Part shown: piece by piece, positions 15,426 to 22,325 of the stretch
Layout of the letters: each line of letters opens with the position of its first letter
Position numbering within the stretch: position 1 is the stretch's first letter
Assembly: GCF_000787815.1 (NCBI RefSeq)
Contig: NZ_BBPO01000025.1
Span: 1 to 33,850 of the forward strand
Reading direction: 5' to 3'
Length of the DNA: 33,850 nt
Source of the DNA: Streptacidiphilus neutrinimicus
GTDB taxonomy: Bacteria > Actinomycetota > Actinomycetes > Streptomycetales > Streptomycetaceae
Notes under the pieces: model-generated
Seen by the model: the letters and a program-made list of their open reading frames with translations, nothing else
What the model was told of the DNA's origin: nothing
The model's database searches: none
Made by a program: the position numbers and the translations under genes

Positions 15426-17090
15426 ATGACGGTCCGTACACGCACATCTGACGAGGCTGCTCACGGGGCCGCGCCCTGGTGGCAGGACGCGGTGATCTAC
15501 CAGGTCTACGTCCGCTCCTTCGCCGACGCCGACGGCGACGGCATCGGCGACCTCGCCGGCGTGCGAGCCAAGCTGCCCTACCTGGCAGACCTGGGCGTCG
15601 ACGCACTCTGGTTCAACCCCTGGTACGCCTCCCCGCTCGCGGACGGCGGCTACGACGTGGCCGACTACCGCCGCATCGACCCCGCCTTCGGCACCCTCGA
15701 GGACGCCGAACAGCTCATTGCCGAAGCTCACGCGCTCGGCCTGCGGATCATCGTCGACGTCGTGCCCAACCACGTCTCCGACCGTCACGCCTGGTTCGAG
15801 GAAGCGCGGGCGTCGCAGCCCGGCTCGGCCGCCCGCGAGCGGTTCTGGTTCCGTCCCGGGCGGGGCGCGGACGGCGAACTGCCCCCGAATGACTGGACGT
15901 CGGAGTTCGGCGGCCCCGCCTGGACCCGCCTGCCCGACGGCGAGTGGTACCTCCACTTGTTCGCCGCCGAACAGCCCGACCTCAACTGGAACAACCCCGA
16001 GGTCGCCGAAGAACACGAGGCGGTGCTCCGCTTCTGGTTCGACCGCGGCGTCGACGGCGTCCGCATCGACTCGGCCACCATGCCCGCCAAGGACCCCGCA
16101 CTGCCCGCCTTCGGCCCCCACCACACCAAGGCGACCCCGCCGCAGCCGCACCCCTTCGTCGACCGCGACGAGGTGCACGAGATCTACCGGCACTGGCGCA
16201 AGGTCGCCGACTCCTACCCGGAGCCCAAGGCGCTCATCGGTGAGGTCTGGCTGGCCGACCCCGAACGGCTCGCCGCCTACCTGCGCGCCGACGAGATGCA
16301 CTGTGCCTTCAACTTCGACTACCTCAACTGCCCCTGGGACGCGGAGCGCCTGCGCGGCGTCATCGACGGCACCCTGGCGGCCCACGCGCCCGTCGGCGCG
16401 CCGGCGACCTGGGTGCTGTCCAACCACGATGTCACGCGTCACGTGACCCGCTACGGCCGCGCCGACAGCGCCATGGGGCGCAGCCCAGCCCAGCACGGTG
16501 CGCCCACCGACCTCGCCCTCGGCACCCGCCGCGCCCGCGCCGCCCTGCTGCTCAACCTCGCCCTGCCCGGCTCCTGCTACCTCTACCAGGGAGAGGAGCT
16601 CGGCCTGTGGGAGGTCACCGACCTCCCGGACGCCGCCCGCCAGGACCCGTTCTTCTTCCGCAGTGCCGGTGCCGACCTGGGCAGGGACGGCTGCCGCGTC
16701 CCGCTGCCCTGGTCCGGAGTGGCCCCGCCGTTCGGCTTCAGCCCCACCGAGTCCACGGCGGCCCCCTGGCTGCCGCAGCCGCAGGCGTGGGCGTCACTGG
16801 CAGCCGAGGTCCAACAGGACGCCGCGGGCTCGATGCTGACTCTCTACCGCACCGCCCTGCGCACCCGCCGGGCCGAACCGGCGTTGCACACGCCGGACTT
16901 CGCCTGGACGCAAGCCACCGGGCCCGAGGTTCTCGACTTCCGGCGCGGGGACTCGTTCCGCTGCCTGGTCAACCTCTCGGACGCCGACGTCCCGGTGCCG
17001 CAGGCGCACGCGCTCGTGCTGGCCAGCGGCCCTCTGGGCGCGGACGGCGCCCTCGTGCCGCCGGACACGACGGTGTGGCTCCACGGCTGA
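15426..17090 (+). CDS. Cytoplasmic GH13 alpha-glucosidase-type enzyme
   Basis: A 554-residue protein without signal peptide. The start ATG 15426 is chosen because AAGGAG (15411-15416) precedes it, and the GH13 domain begins within 20 residues (WWQDAVIYQVYVRSFADADGDGIGDL). The conserved GH13 regions are present: DVVPNH (111-116), GVRIDSA with nucleophile Asp215, IGEVW with acid/base Glu273, and SNHDVTR with Asp335. The sequence around the nucleophile (TMPAKDPALP) resembles actinobacterial alpha-glucosidases of subfamily GH13_30. These cleave alpha-linked glucose from the non-reducing end of short oligosaccharides in the cytoplasm. As the last gene of the operon it would turn imported glucan fragments (nigero- or malto-oligosaccharides) into glucose. 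The exact linkage preference is not readable from sequence. Confidence 0.92.
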   Translation: MTVRTRTSDEAAHGAAPWWQDAVIYQVYVRSFADADGDGIGDLAGVRAKLPYLADLGVDALWFNPWYASPLADGGYDVADYRRIDPAFGTLEDAEQLIAEAHALGLRIIVDVVPNHVSDRHAWFEEARASQPGSAARERFWFRPGRGADGELPPNDWTSEFGGPAWTRLPDGEWYLHLFAAEQPDLNWNNPEVAEEHEAVLRFWFDRGVDGVRIDSATMPAKDPALPAFGPHHTKATPPQPHPFVDRDEVHEIYRHWRKVADSYPEPKALIGEVWLADPERLAAYLRADEMHCAFNFDYLNCPWDAERLRGVIDGTLAAHAPVGAPATWVLSNHDVTRHVTRYGRADSAMGRSPAQHGAPTDLALGTRRARAALLLNLALPGSCYLYQGEELGLWEVTDLPDAARQDPFFFRSAGADLGRDGCRVPLPWSGVAPPFGFSPTESTAAPWLPQPQAWASLAAEVQQDAAGSMLTLYRTALRTRRAEPALHTPDFAWTQATGPEVLDFRRGDSFRCLVNLSDADVPVPQAHALVLASGPLGADGALVPPDTTVWLHG

Positions 17091-17097
17091 GCCCGGG

Positions 17098-17130
17098 CGT
17101 GGCCCGGGACGGTGTCAGACCCGGGCCACG
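17098..17130. terminator. Bidirectional terminator between the convergent GH13 and LacI genes
   Basis: A perfect 11-bp stem CGTGGCCCGGG (17098-17108) pairs with CCCGGGCCACG (17120-17130) around an 11-base loop. The right arm overlaps the last codons of the minus-strand LacI gene, so one hairpin can serve both convergent transcripts. Confidence 0.75.
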
Positions 17131-18191
17131 AGGGCACGGTCGAGCGGTCGACCGCTTGCCGGCGGCGCCGGGGCGGTGGAGCCGCGGACGACCAGTTCGG
17201 GCTCGTGAAGCAGCTCCTTCGGCGTCGGTGCACCACCGTCGATCTGATTGACCAGCAGCTGCACCGCGGCGCGGGCCATGGCGTCGATCGGCTGCCGCAG
17301 TGTCGTCAGCGGCGGGTCGGTGTAGTTCATGAAGGCCGAGTCGTCGTAGCCGATGATGGAGACGTCCTGCGGCACGTCCAGCCCCCGACGCCGGGCCGCC
17401 CGCACCGCGCCCAGGGCCAGGATGTCGCTCCCGCAGATCAGCGCGGTCGCGCCGGCGGCCAGCAGCTCGCCCGCAGCGGCCTGACCGCCCTCGAAGGAGA
17501 AGAGGGCGTGCCCCACCCGCCCCCGGTCGTCCGTTCCGGTCCGTGCGCACAGCCGCGCGAACGCCTGCGCCTTACGCCGTGACGGCATGTGCTCGGCGGG
17601 CCCGACCAGTAGGCCGATCCTGCGGTGCCCGAGCGCCCACACATGCCCGAAAGCCTGCTCGACCGCGGCCTGGTCATCGGTCGACACCTGCGGGAAACCG
17701 AGCTTGGCACCGTGCAGGGGGTCCGTCACCAGGGCGGGCGGCAGGGCCGCGAAGTCCACCGCGGCGTTGAGCAGCACGACGGGGACTCCACGGCCGAGCA
17801 GCTGCCCGTACTCGTCCACCGTCAGGCCACCACAGAACACCACCCCGGAGACCTGCTGGTCCAGCAGCATCGTGACGTACTCCGCCTCGGTCAGTCCGCC
17901 CGCGGTCCGGGTGCAGAGCACCGGCGTGAAGCCGAGCTGCACCAGCGCCCCACCCACGCCTTCGGCCAGCGCCGGGAAAATGGGGTTCTGCAGCTCCGGA
18001 ACGACGAGCCCGACCAGCCGAGCCCGCACACCCCGAAGCTGAGTGGGGCGCTCGTAGCCGAGAACGTCGACCGCGGTCAGCACGGCCTGCCGGGTGACGT
18101 CCGAAACCCCCGGCCGGCCGTTGAGCACCCGGCTCACTGTGGCCTCGCTGACCCCCACCTTCTTGGCTACCTCTGCAAGTCTGCGCGTCAT
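17115..18191 (-). CDS. LacI-family repressor of the glucan locus, copy 2
   Basis: A 358-residue LacI-type regulator and close paralogue of the protein at 8154-9149. The DNA-binding domain differs by only a few residues (LAEVAKKVGVSEATVSRVLNG), so both copies probably recognise the same operators. The effector domain carries a 16-residue insertion after LLNAAVD (residues about 147-163, rich in A/L/P), and the C-terminus is extended by about ten residues. The start ATG 18191 gives the family-standard MTRRL. An in-frame ATG at 18200 is an alternative. Neither has a Shine-Dalgarno sequence. It is convergent with the GH13 gene. It has its own upstream region with several TTGCA-like half-sites, so autoregulation is likely. 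Confidence 0.9.
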   Translation of the reverse strand: MTRRLAEVAKKVGVSEATVSRVLNGRPGVSDVTRQAVLTAVDVLGYERPTQLRGVRARLVGLVVPELQNPIFPALAEGVGGALVQLGFTPVLCTRTAGGLTEAEYVTMLLDQQVSGVVFCGGLTVDEYGQLLGRGVPVVLLNAAVDFAALPPALVTDPLHGAKLGFPQVSTDDQAAVEQAFGHVWALGHRRIGLLVGPAEHMPSRRKAQAFARLCARTGTDDRGRVGHALFSFEGGQAAAGELLAAGATALICGSDILALGAVRAARRRGLDVPQDVSIIGYDDSAFMNYTDPPLTTLRQPIDAMARAAVQLLVNQIDGGAPTPKELLHEPELVVRGSTAPAPPASGRPLDRALVARV

Positions 18192-18567
18192 ACGGCGCAT
18201 GATTTCGGAGGATCCATGAATTGCATACAGGCAAAGATGACTTTCGGGAGGAAGTCCATATCTTGCACGCCTGTTGCGTCGACCCAATGCAAGCAGGTGA
18301 CGTGTCGCGGTGAAACCGAACGTCACGGCATCACACGGGCGCCGAAGAGGCTCTGGCGGACGCTCCGCTGGACCGCCGGGCGGGCACCGGATCCTCGCGT
18401 CGTCGACACCCGACGCTGAGGGGCCAGCCGGCCCGCACGACGGCTCGTGCGCCCGCTTGCCGAGATCAGCTTGTGCCAAACGCCGAGAGCAGTTGCCTCG
18501 TCAGAGGGGTGTGACCGTCGCAGAACCGATGCCGCGCCTGCCTGTGCGGTGGCCGGTGCTCAACGCT
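18192..18567. other. Non-coding region upstream of LacI copy 2
   Basis: About 375 bp without a convincing gene. The left third is AT-richer than the surroundings and carries the half-site cluster. The right part (about 18300-18567) reads open in several frames but has no ribosome site, no recognisable protein and no clear hairpin. The minus-strand methyltransferase gene ends at 18568 without an obvious terminator. Confidence 0.5.
18221..18293. promoter_or_regulatory. Cluster of TTGCA-type half-sites upstream of LacI copy 2
   Basis: Within 73 bp there are TTGC...GCAA (18221-18224 and 18231-18234), CTTGCA (18262-18267), TTGCG (18274-18278) and TGCAAG (18288-18293). CTTGCA and TGCAAG form an inverted repeat, and the TTGCA starts at 18221, 18263 and 18274 are 42 and 11 bp apart, close to whole helical turns. 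A further inverted repeat GACTT/AAGTC lies at 18239-18256. CTTGCA/TGCAAG elements are known in operators of actinobacterial maltose-type LacI regulators. Assignment here is inference. Confidence 0.5.
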
Positions 18568-19356
18568 TCAGGGTTTGCGGGCGACGCCGACGGCGGCGAG
18601 GCGGAGGACGGGGTGGGCGGCGGGGGAGGGGTCGTCGGTGTCGGGGCGCCACTCGGGGACGATGACGACGCCGGGGTCGACGAGCTCGAGGCCGTCGAGG
18701 AAGGCGGCGACCTCGTCGAGGGTGCGGAACTGGCCGCGGCCGACGCCCTGGCGCAGGGCGGCTTCGGCTTCGGCGGTGTCGCCGTCGACCTCGGGGCCGG
18801 CGGTGATCAGGTGGTGGACGAAGACGTAGCTGCCGGAGGGCAGTTGGTCGATCAGGGTGCGGACGAGGCGGTAGGGGTCCTCGTCGTCGAGGATGTAGTG
18901 CAGGATGCCGCACAGGAGCAGGCCCACGGGCTGGTCGAAGTCGATGTGGGCGCGCAGGACCGGGTCGGCGAGGAGCTCGGCGGGGTGGCGCAGGTCGCCG
19001 TCGGTGACGACGGTCTGCTTGTTGTCGGCGAGCAGGGCTCTGGCGTGGGCGAGGACGGCGCGGTCGTTGTCGACGTAGACGACGTGGGTGTCCGGTGCGA
19101 TGCGCTGGGCGACCTGGTGGACGTTCTCTGCGGTGGGCAGGCCGGAGCCGATGTCGATCAGCTGCCGCAGGCCGACCTCGCGGACCAGGTGGTCGACGAC
19201 GCGGCGCAGCACGGCGCGCTGCGCCTGCACGCCGAGGTGAACCTGCGGAAGCGCGACGGCGATCCGCTCGCCCAGGGCCCGGTCGGAGGCGTAGTTGTCC
19301 TTGCCGCCGAGGAGATAGTCGTACACGCGGGCTATGTTCGGCGGCGGGGTGTCCAC
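18568..19356 (-). CDS. SAM-dependent methyltransferase (Methyltransf_19 / DUF574 type)
   Basis: A 262-residue protein of a family that is highly multiplied in streptomycetes. The start GTG 19356 is chosen because GGAG (complement of 19362-19365) lies just upstream and the family N-terminus PPNIARVYDYLLGGKDNYASDR follows. The frame is open further upstream, but that part lacks family resemblance. SAM-binding motif I is LIDIGSGLPT (66-75), followed by the acidic strand HVVYVDNDRAVL. GDLRHP and LLLCGILHYI are also typical. The substrate of this family is unknown. Many members sit near developmental regulators, but here both neighbours are unrelated. I see no partner gene and no sign of recent transfer. 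Confidence 0.88.
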   Translation of the reverse strand: MDTPPPNIARVYDYLLGGKDNYASDRALGERIAVALPQVHLGVQAQRAVLRRVVDHLVREVGLRQLIDIGSGLPTAENVHQVAQRIAPDTHVVYVDNDRAVLAHARALLADNKQTVVTDGDLRHPAELLADPVLRAHIDFDQPVGLLLCGILHYILDDEDPYRLVRTLIDQLPSGSYVFVHHLITAGPEVDGDTAEAEAALRQGVGRGQFRTLDEVAAFLDGLELVDPGVVIVPEWRPDTDDPSPAAHPVLRLAAVGVARKP

Positions 19357-19545
19357 GGATGCTCCACTGGGTGCCGGGCTTCGGGCGATCGAAGGTGATC
19401 GGTGGCGATCATAGAGGTGCCGGAAGCCGATCGGACGACCGGCCCGCGCCCTCACGACGCCACAGGATCTGACGATCAGCCAGGGAGCGGACGGCGGTCG
19501 CCACCGTGCCCGGCCGGCGGTGAGGCCCGGCGGCCCTCACCCCCG

Positions 19546-19572
19546 GCCGGGACGACTCGGAAGCGTCCCGGC
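19546..19572 (-). terminator. Hairpin behind the papain-like gene
   Basis: A perfect 9-bp stem GCCGGGACG (19546-19554) pairs with CGTCCCGGC (19564-19572) around a 9-base loop. It lies 12 bases beyond the stop codon of the minus-strand gene at 19585-20313. Confidence 0.65.
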
Positions 19573-19584
19573 AGCGAGCCGGGT

Positions 19585-20313
19585 TCAGATCTGCTTGAGG
19601 TCCGCCGTCAGGGTGGCCATGTCGATGCCGTTGACCGTGCCGGCCTCGTGGTACTCCTGCGCCAGCACCGCCCAGGCCTCGTCGCCGTAGGTCTGCCACC
19701 AGTCCCAGGCGACCTGCTGCACCGCGCCCCAGGTGACGACGTACAGCCAGTCCGGGTCGTAGCCGAGCAGCGGGACGGCGTGGCCGCCCACGATCGGTTC
19801 CGACTGCCAGTTGCCCTCCAGCGTCCAGGGCCGGCCGCCCTGGAACTGGGTCTGCGCGTTCGCCGGGACCTGGATGCCCGCGTAGACGCCGCCGAAGAGG
19901 GAGATGGTCTGCTTGATCGCCGTCTGCGCGTGGACGTTGACGGGTGCGTAGGCGACGATCCGGTTGCCCCACAGGCCCTTCTTCTGCCAGGCGGCCAGCA
20001 CCTGCGACTCGACGAGACCGGTGTCCTTGCCGCCGGAGAGGTGGAAGTACTCGTCCACCACCTGCTGCTCGGTGGGCACCGGATCGGCCTGGGCGGTCTG
20101 CGCGTTCCACGACTGGATCAGGTGCGCCGCCGCGGCCATCGTGCAGTCGCCGTACTGGTCGTTGCCGTCCATCGGCCAGTCGTCGACCTTCGTCGCCCAG
20201 TCGACGGCGGCGGGCGGCGCGGGCAGCGGGGCCGTCGCGTAGGCGGTGAACTGCTTGAGGCCGACCGGGAACTGAGGTCCGAGCTTGCCGAACTTTCCTG
20301 CGACGCGCGCCAT
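19585..20313 (-). CDS. Papain-like conserved protein of unknown function
   Basis: A 242-residue protein without signal peptide or membrane segment. The start ATG 20313 has AAGGG upstream; a longer frame to 20370 lacks a ribosome site. The core pattern resembles a cysteine peptidase of the papain fold. WPMDGNDQYGDCTMAAAAHLIQ places Cys57 at the start of a helix. VGGHAVPLLGYD holds His178 before a strand, and VVTWG matches the strand that carries the third catalytic residue in papains. I recall such NDxxGDC proteins as conserved hypotheticals in varied bacteria and phages, but no substrate is known to me. The C-terminal part (DEAWAVLAQEYHEAGTVNGID) is family-specific. It may be a peptidase or a transglutaminase-like enzyme. 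It stands alone, downstream of the ECF42 gene on the same strand with a 136-bp gap. Confidence 0.6.
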   Translation of the reverse strand: MARVAGKFGKLGPQFPVGLKQFTAYATAPLPAPPAAVDWATKVDDWPMDGNDQYGDCTMAAAAHLIQSWNAQTAQADPVPTEQQVVDEYFHLSGGKDTGLVESQVLAAWQKKGLWGNRIVAYAPVNVHAQTAIKQTISLFGGVYAGIQVPANAQTQFQGGRPWTLEGNWQSEPIVGGHAVPLLGYDPDWLYVVTWGAVQQVAWDWWQTYGDEAWAVLAQEYHEAGTVNGIDMATLTADLKQI

Positions 20314-20449
20314 CTGCGCCCTTTCTCGATGGTGATGACCGTACTGCGAACTTTGGGCGGTTTCCACCATTCCAGATCAACTGGGCATGTACGAGACATT
20401 TGGTACCACTCGTCCGGGTGAAGTCAGCGGCGGCGTCAGCGCACCGTGG

Positions 20450-21751
20450 TCATCCCAGCTCGGCCAACCGGCCCTCCAGGAAGGTTCGTTCCGTCTCGTT
20501 CGCGGTCAGCTCCAGCGCCGCGCGGTACTCCGACGCGGCCTCCGCGTCGCGCGCCAGGCGGCGCAGCAGATCCGCGCGGGCGGCGTGCAGGGGCTGGTAC
20601 GCGGACAGCGGCTCACGCAGGGCGTCGATCGCGGCCAGTCCCGCCTCCGGGCCGGAGACCTCGGCGAGCGCGACCGCGCGGTTGAGCGCGACGACCGGCG
20701 TCGGCGCCAGGCGGAGCTGGAGGTCGTACAGGGCGAGGACCTGCTCCCATCGCTGTCGCTCGTCCAGCGAGTCGTCGCTGTGCGCCGCGTTGACGGCCGC
20801 CTGGATCTGGTACGGGCCGGGCGAGCCCCGCCGCAGGCAGGCACGGACGAGGGCCTGGCCCTCGGTGATCTCCGCCCGGTCCCACAGCGCGCGGTCCTGG
20901 TCGGTGAGGAGCACCAGCGTGCCGTCGGCGCGCAGCCGCGCCGCACGGCGTGCGTGCGTCAGCAACAGCAGGGCGAGCAGCCCGACCGCCTCCGGCTCGT
21001 CCGGCATCAACTCCACCAGCACGCGGGCCAGGCGCAGCGCCTCGGCGCACAGGTCCTCACGGACCAGCGTTTCGCCCGCCGACGCGGTCCAACCCTCGTT
21101 GAAGACCAGGTAGACGGTGTCGAGCACGCCCTTCAGCCGGTCCGGCAGCTCGGCCTCGCGCGGGACCCGGTAGGGGATCCCGGCCTCCTTGATCTTGCGC
21201 TTGGCGCGCACCAGGCGCTGGGCCATGGTCGCCTCCGGCACCAGAAAGGCCCGGGCGATCTCGGCGGTCTCCAGGCCGCCGAGCAGACGCAGCGTCAGCG
21301 CCACCTGTGCGGCGGGCGCGAGCGCGGGGTGGCAGCAGGTGAACAGCAGCCGCAGCCGGTCGTCGGACACGGGCCCCTCCTCCGCCGCTCGTTCCTCCGG
21401 GGTGGCCGTCGTCGCGTCGAGCAGTCGCTGCGCCTGGCGGTGCCGGTCGTGCCGGGACGCCTCGCGGCGCAGCCGGTCGACGGCGCGGTTGCGCGCCGTT
21501 GTGGTGATCCACGCGCCGGGCTTGGGCGGCAGGCCGCGCAGCGGCCACTGCTCGAGGGCGACGGTGAAGGCCTCCTGCACCGCTTCCTCGGCGAGGTCGA
21601 TGTCGCCGAGGAAGCGGATCAGGGCGGCCACGCAGCGGCCGTACTCCTCCCGGAAGACCTGCTCGGTCTCCCGGCGGGCGGCGCGCCGCTCGTCATCTCG
21701 GGACGGATCGTCCACACCGTCCACGCGGTCCATGGAGTCCATGCGGTCCAT
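20450..21751 (-). CDS. ECF42-type RNA polymerase sigma factor with TPR-like C-terminal extension
   Basis: A 433-residue protein. Sigma region 2 lies at about 30-100 (VFREEYGRCVAALIRFLGD...DLAEEAVQEAFTVALEQWP, WITTTARNRAVDRLRR). Region 4 lies at about 140-195 (LTLRLLGGLETAEIARAFLV, MAQRLVRAKRKI). The long helical C-terminal part (about 200-433) starts with the signature LDTVYLVFNEGWTAS and continues with tetratricopeptide-like helices. This is the architecture of the ECF42 group, where the extension rather than an anti-sigma factor is thought to control activity. The DGPF-domain gene directly upstream (20 bp gap) is its standard genomic partner. The start is uncertain: three in-frame ATGs (21751, 21742, 21733) lie inside a 9-bp tandem repeat and none has a good ribosome site. 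Confidence 0.92.
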   Translation of the reverse strand: MDRMDSMDRVDGVDDPSRDDERRAARRETEQVFREEYGRCVAALIRFLGDIDLAEEAVQEAFTVALEQWPLRGLPPKPGAWITTTARNRAVDRLRREASRHDRHRQAQRLLDATTATPEERAAEEGPVSDDRLRLLFTCCHPALAPAAQVALTLRLLGGLETAEIARAFLVPEATMAQRLVRAKRKIKEAGIPYRVPREAELPDRLKGVLDTVYLVFNEGWTASAGETLVREDLCAEALRLARVLVELMPDEPEAVGLLALLLLTHARRAARLRADGTLVLLTDQDRALWDRAEITEGQALVRACLRRGSPGPYQIQAAVNAAHSDDSLDERQRWEQVLALYDLQLRLAPTPVVALNRAVALAEVSGPEAGLAAIDALREPLSAYQPLHAARADLLRRLARDAEAASEYRAALELTANETERTFLEGRLAELG

Positions 21752-21754
21752 GGT
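21710..21754 (-). repeat. Five 9-bp tandem repeats at the start of the sigma factor gene
   Basis: The plus strand reads GTCCACACC, GTCCACGCG, GTCCATGGA, GTCCATGCG, GTCCATGGT from 21710 to 21754. On the coding strand this gives an M-D-x / V-D-x repeat with three in-frame ATG codons. Changes in copy number would keep the frame but add or remove start codons. Confidence 0.75.
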
Positions 21755-21770
21755 GTCGGAGACGTCGGCC

Positions 21771-22139
21771 CTACTGCTCCGGCATGTCCTGGAAGGGCCG
21801 TACCTCGACCGGGCCCTGGCAGGCCTTGCTGCCCGCCGCGGCGAGCGCGAGCGCGGCGTCGAGGTCGGCTGCCCTGACCACCCAGAAGCCGCCCAGGTGC
21901 TCCTTGGTCTCGGCGAAGGGCCCGTCCGTGGTGATCACCTTGCCGTCCGGCTGGGTGCGCACGACGGTGGCGACGTCGGCCGGGAGCAGGCCGCCTGCGA
22001 AGACCCAGGCGCCGTCGGCCTGGAGCTTCTGGTTGAAGCGGTCCACATCCGCGTACATGGTCTGCATGGTCTCCTCGGACGGCGGCTCCTGACCCTCGAC
22101 CATGTGGACGGAGAGCAGGTACATCTTCGTGGCGCTCAT
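21771..22139 (-). CDS. DGPF-domain (YCII-related) protein, partner of ECF42
   Basis: A 122-residue protein of the YCII-related DGPF family. It has the name-giving motif in ITTDGPFAETKEHLGGFWVV, an N-terminal MYLLSVHMVEG strand and the C-terminal VEVRPFQDMPEQ. The start ATG 22139 is preceded by GAGGAG. DGPF proteins are small ferredoxin-like alpha/beta folds whose biochemical role is unsettled. They occur next to ECF42-type sigma factor genes in many actinobacteria and proteobacteria and are usually transcribed from the sigma factor's own target promoter. Here a TGTCGA -35-like element lies about 100 bp upstream. The gene is followed after 20 bp by the sigma factor, so the two are co-transcribed. 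Confidence 0.92.
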   Translation of the reverse strand: MSATKMYLLSVHMVEGQEPPSEETMQTMYADVDRFNQKLQADGAWVFAGGLLPADVATVVRTQPDGKVITTDGPFAETKEHLGGFWVVRAADLDAALALAAAGSKACQGPVEVRPFQDMPEQ

Positions 22140-22219
22140 GGCGAACTCCTCGTTGGGTTCGGTGGTGCGTGCGTTCGGCGGTTTTCCGGTCCGGCGTCCT
22201 GCCGGGCCGATACCACCAC

Positions 22220-22246
22220 TACGAACGGGGACCGCCCGGATCGACA
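22220..22246 (-). promoter_or_regulatory. Candidate ECF42-dependent promoter of the DGPF/sigma operon
   Basis: On the minus strand TGTCGA (complement of 22241-22246) is followed after 17 bases by CGTA (complement of 22220-22223). As I recall, ECF42 promoters have TGTCGA at -35 and a CG(A/T)C-like -10 element. The -10 here matches three of four bases. The site lies about 80 bp before the DGPF start codon. Confidence 0.5.
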
Positions 22247-22274
22247 CTCCGGCCGAGAGAAGTTCCAAGATTTT

Positions 22275-22321
22275 CCGGTCAGGAGGGCAGGCCGGTCAGG
22301 AGCAGGCCGGTCAGCAGCAGG
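22275..22321. repeat. Short 15-bp minisatellite between the phosphatase and DGPF genes
   Basis: Three imperfect copies of CCGGTCAGGAGCAGG (22275-22291 with two extra bases, 22292-22306, 22307-22321), with a partial fourth copy running into the phosphatase stop codon. It is non-coding and I see no stable hairpin. Confidence 0.6.
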
Positions 22322-22325
22322 ACGG

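Noticed and set aside
13974-16496. Long minus-strand open frame (840 codons) across the GH87 and GH13 genes
   Set aside because: It spans two well supported genes and their intergenic hairpin, and has the low-complexity G/V/R composition typical of antisense frames in very GC-rich DNA.
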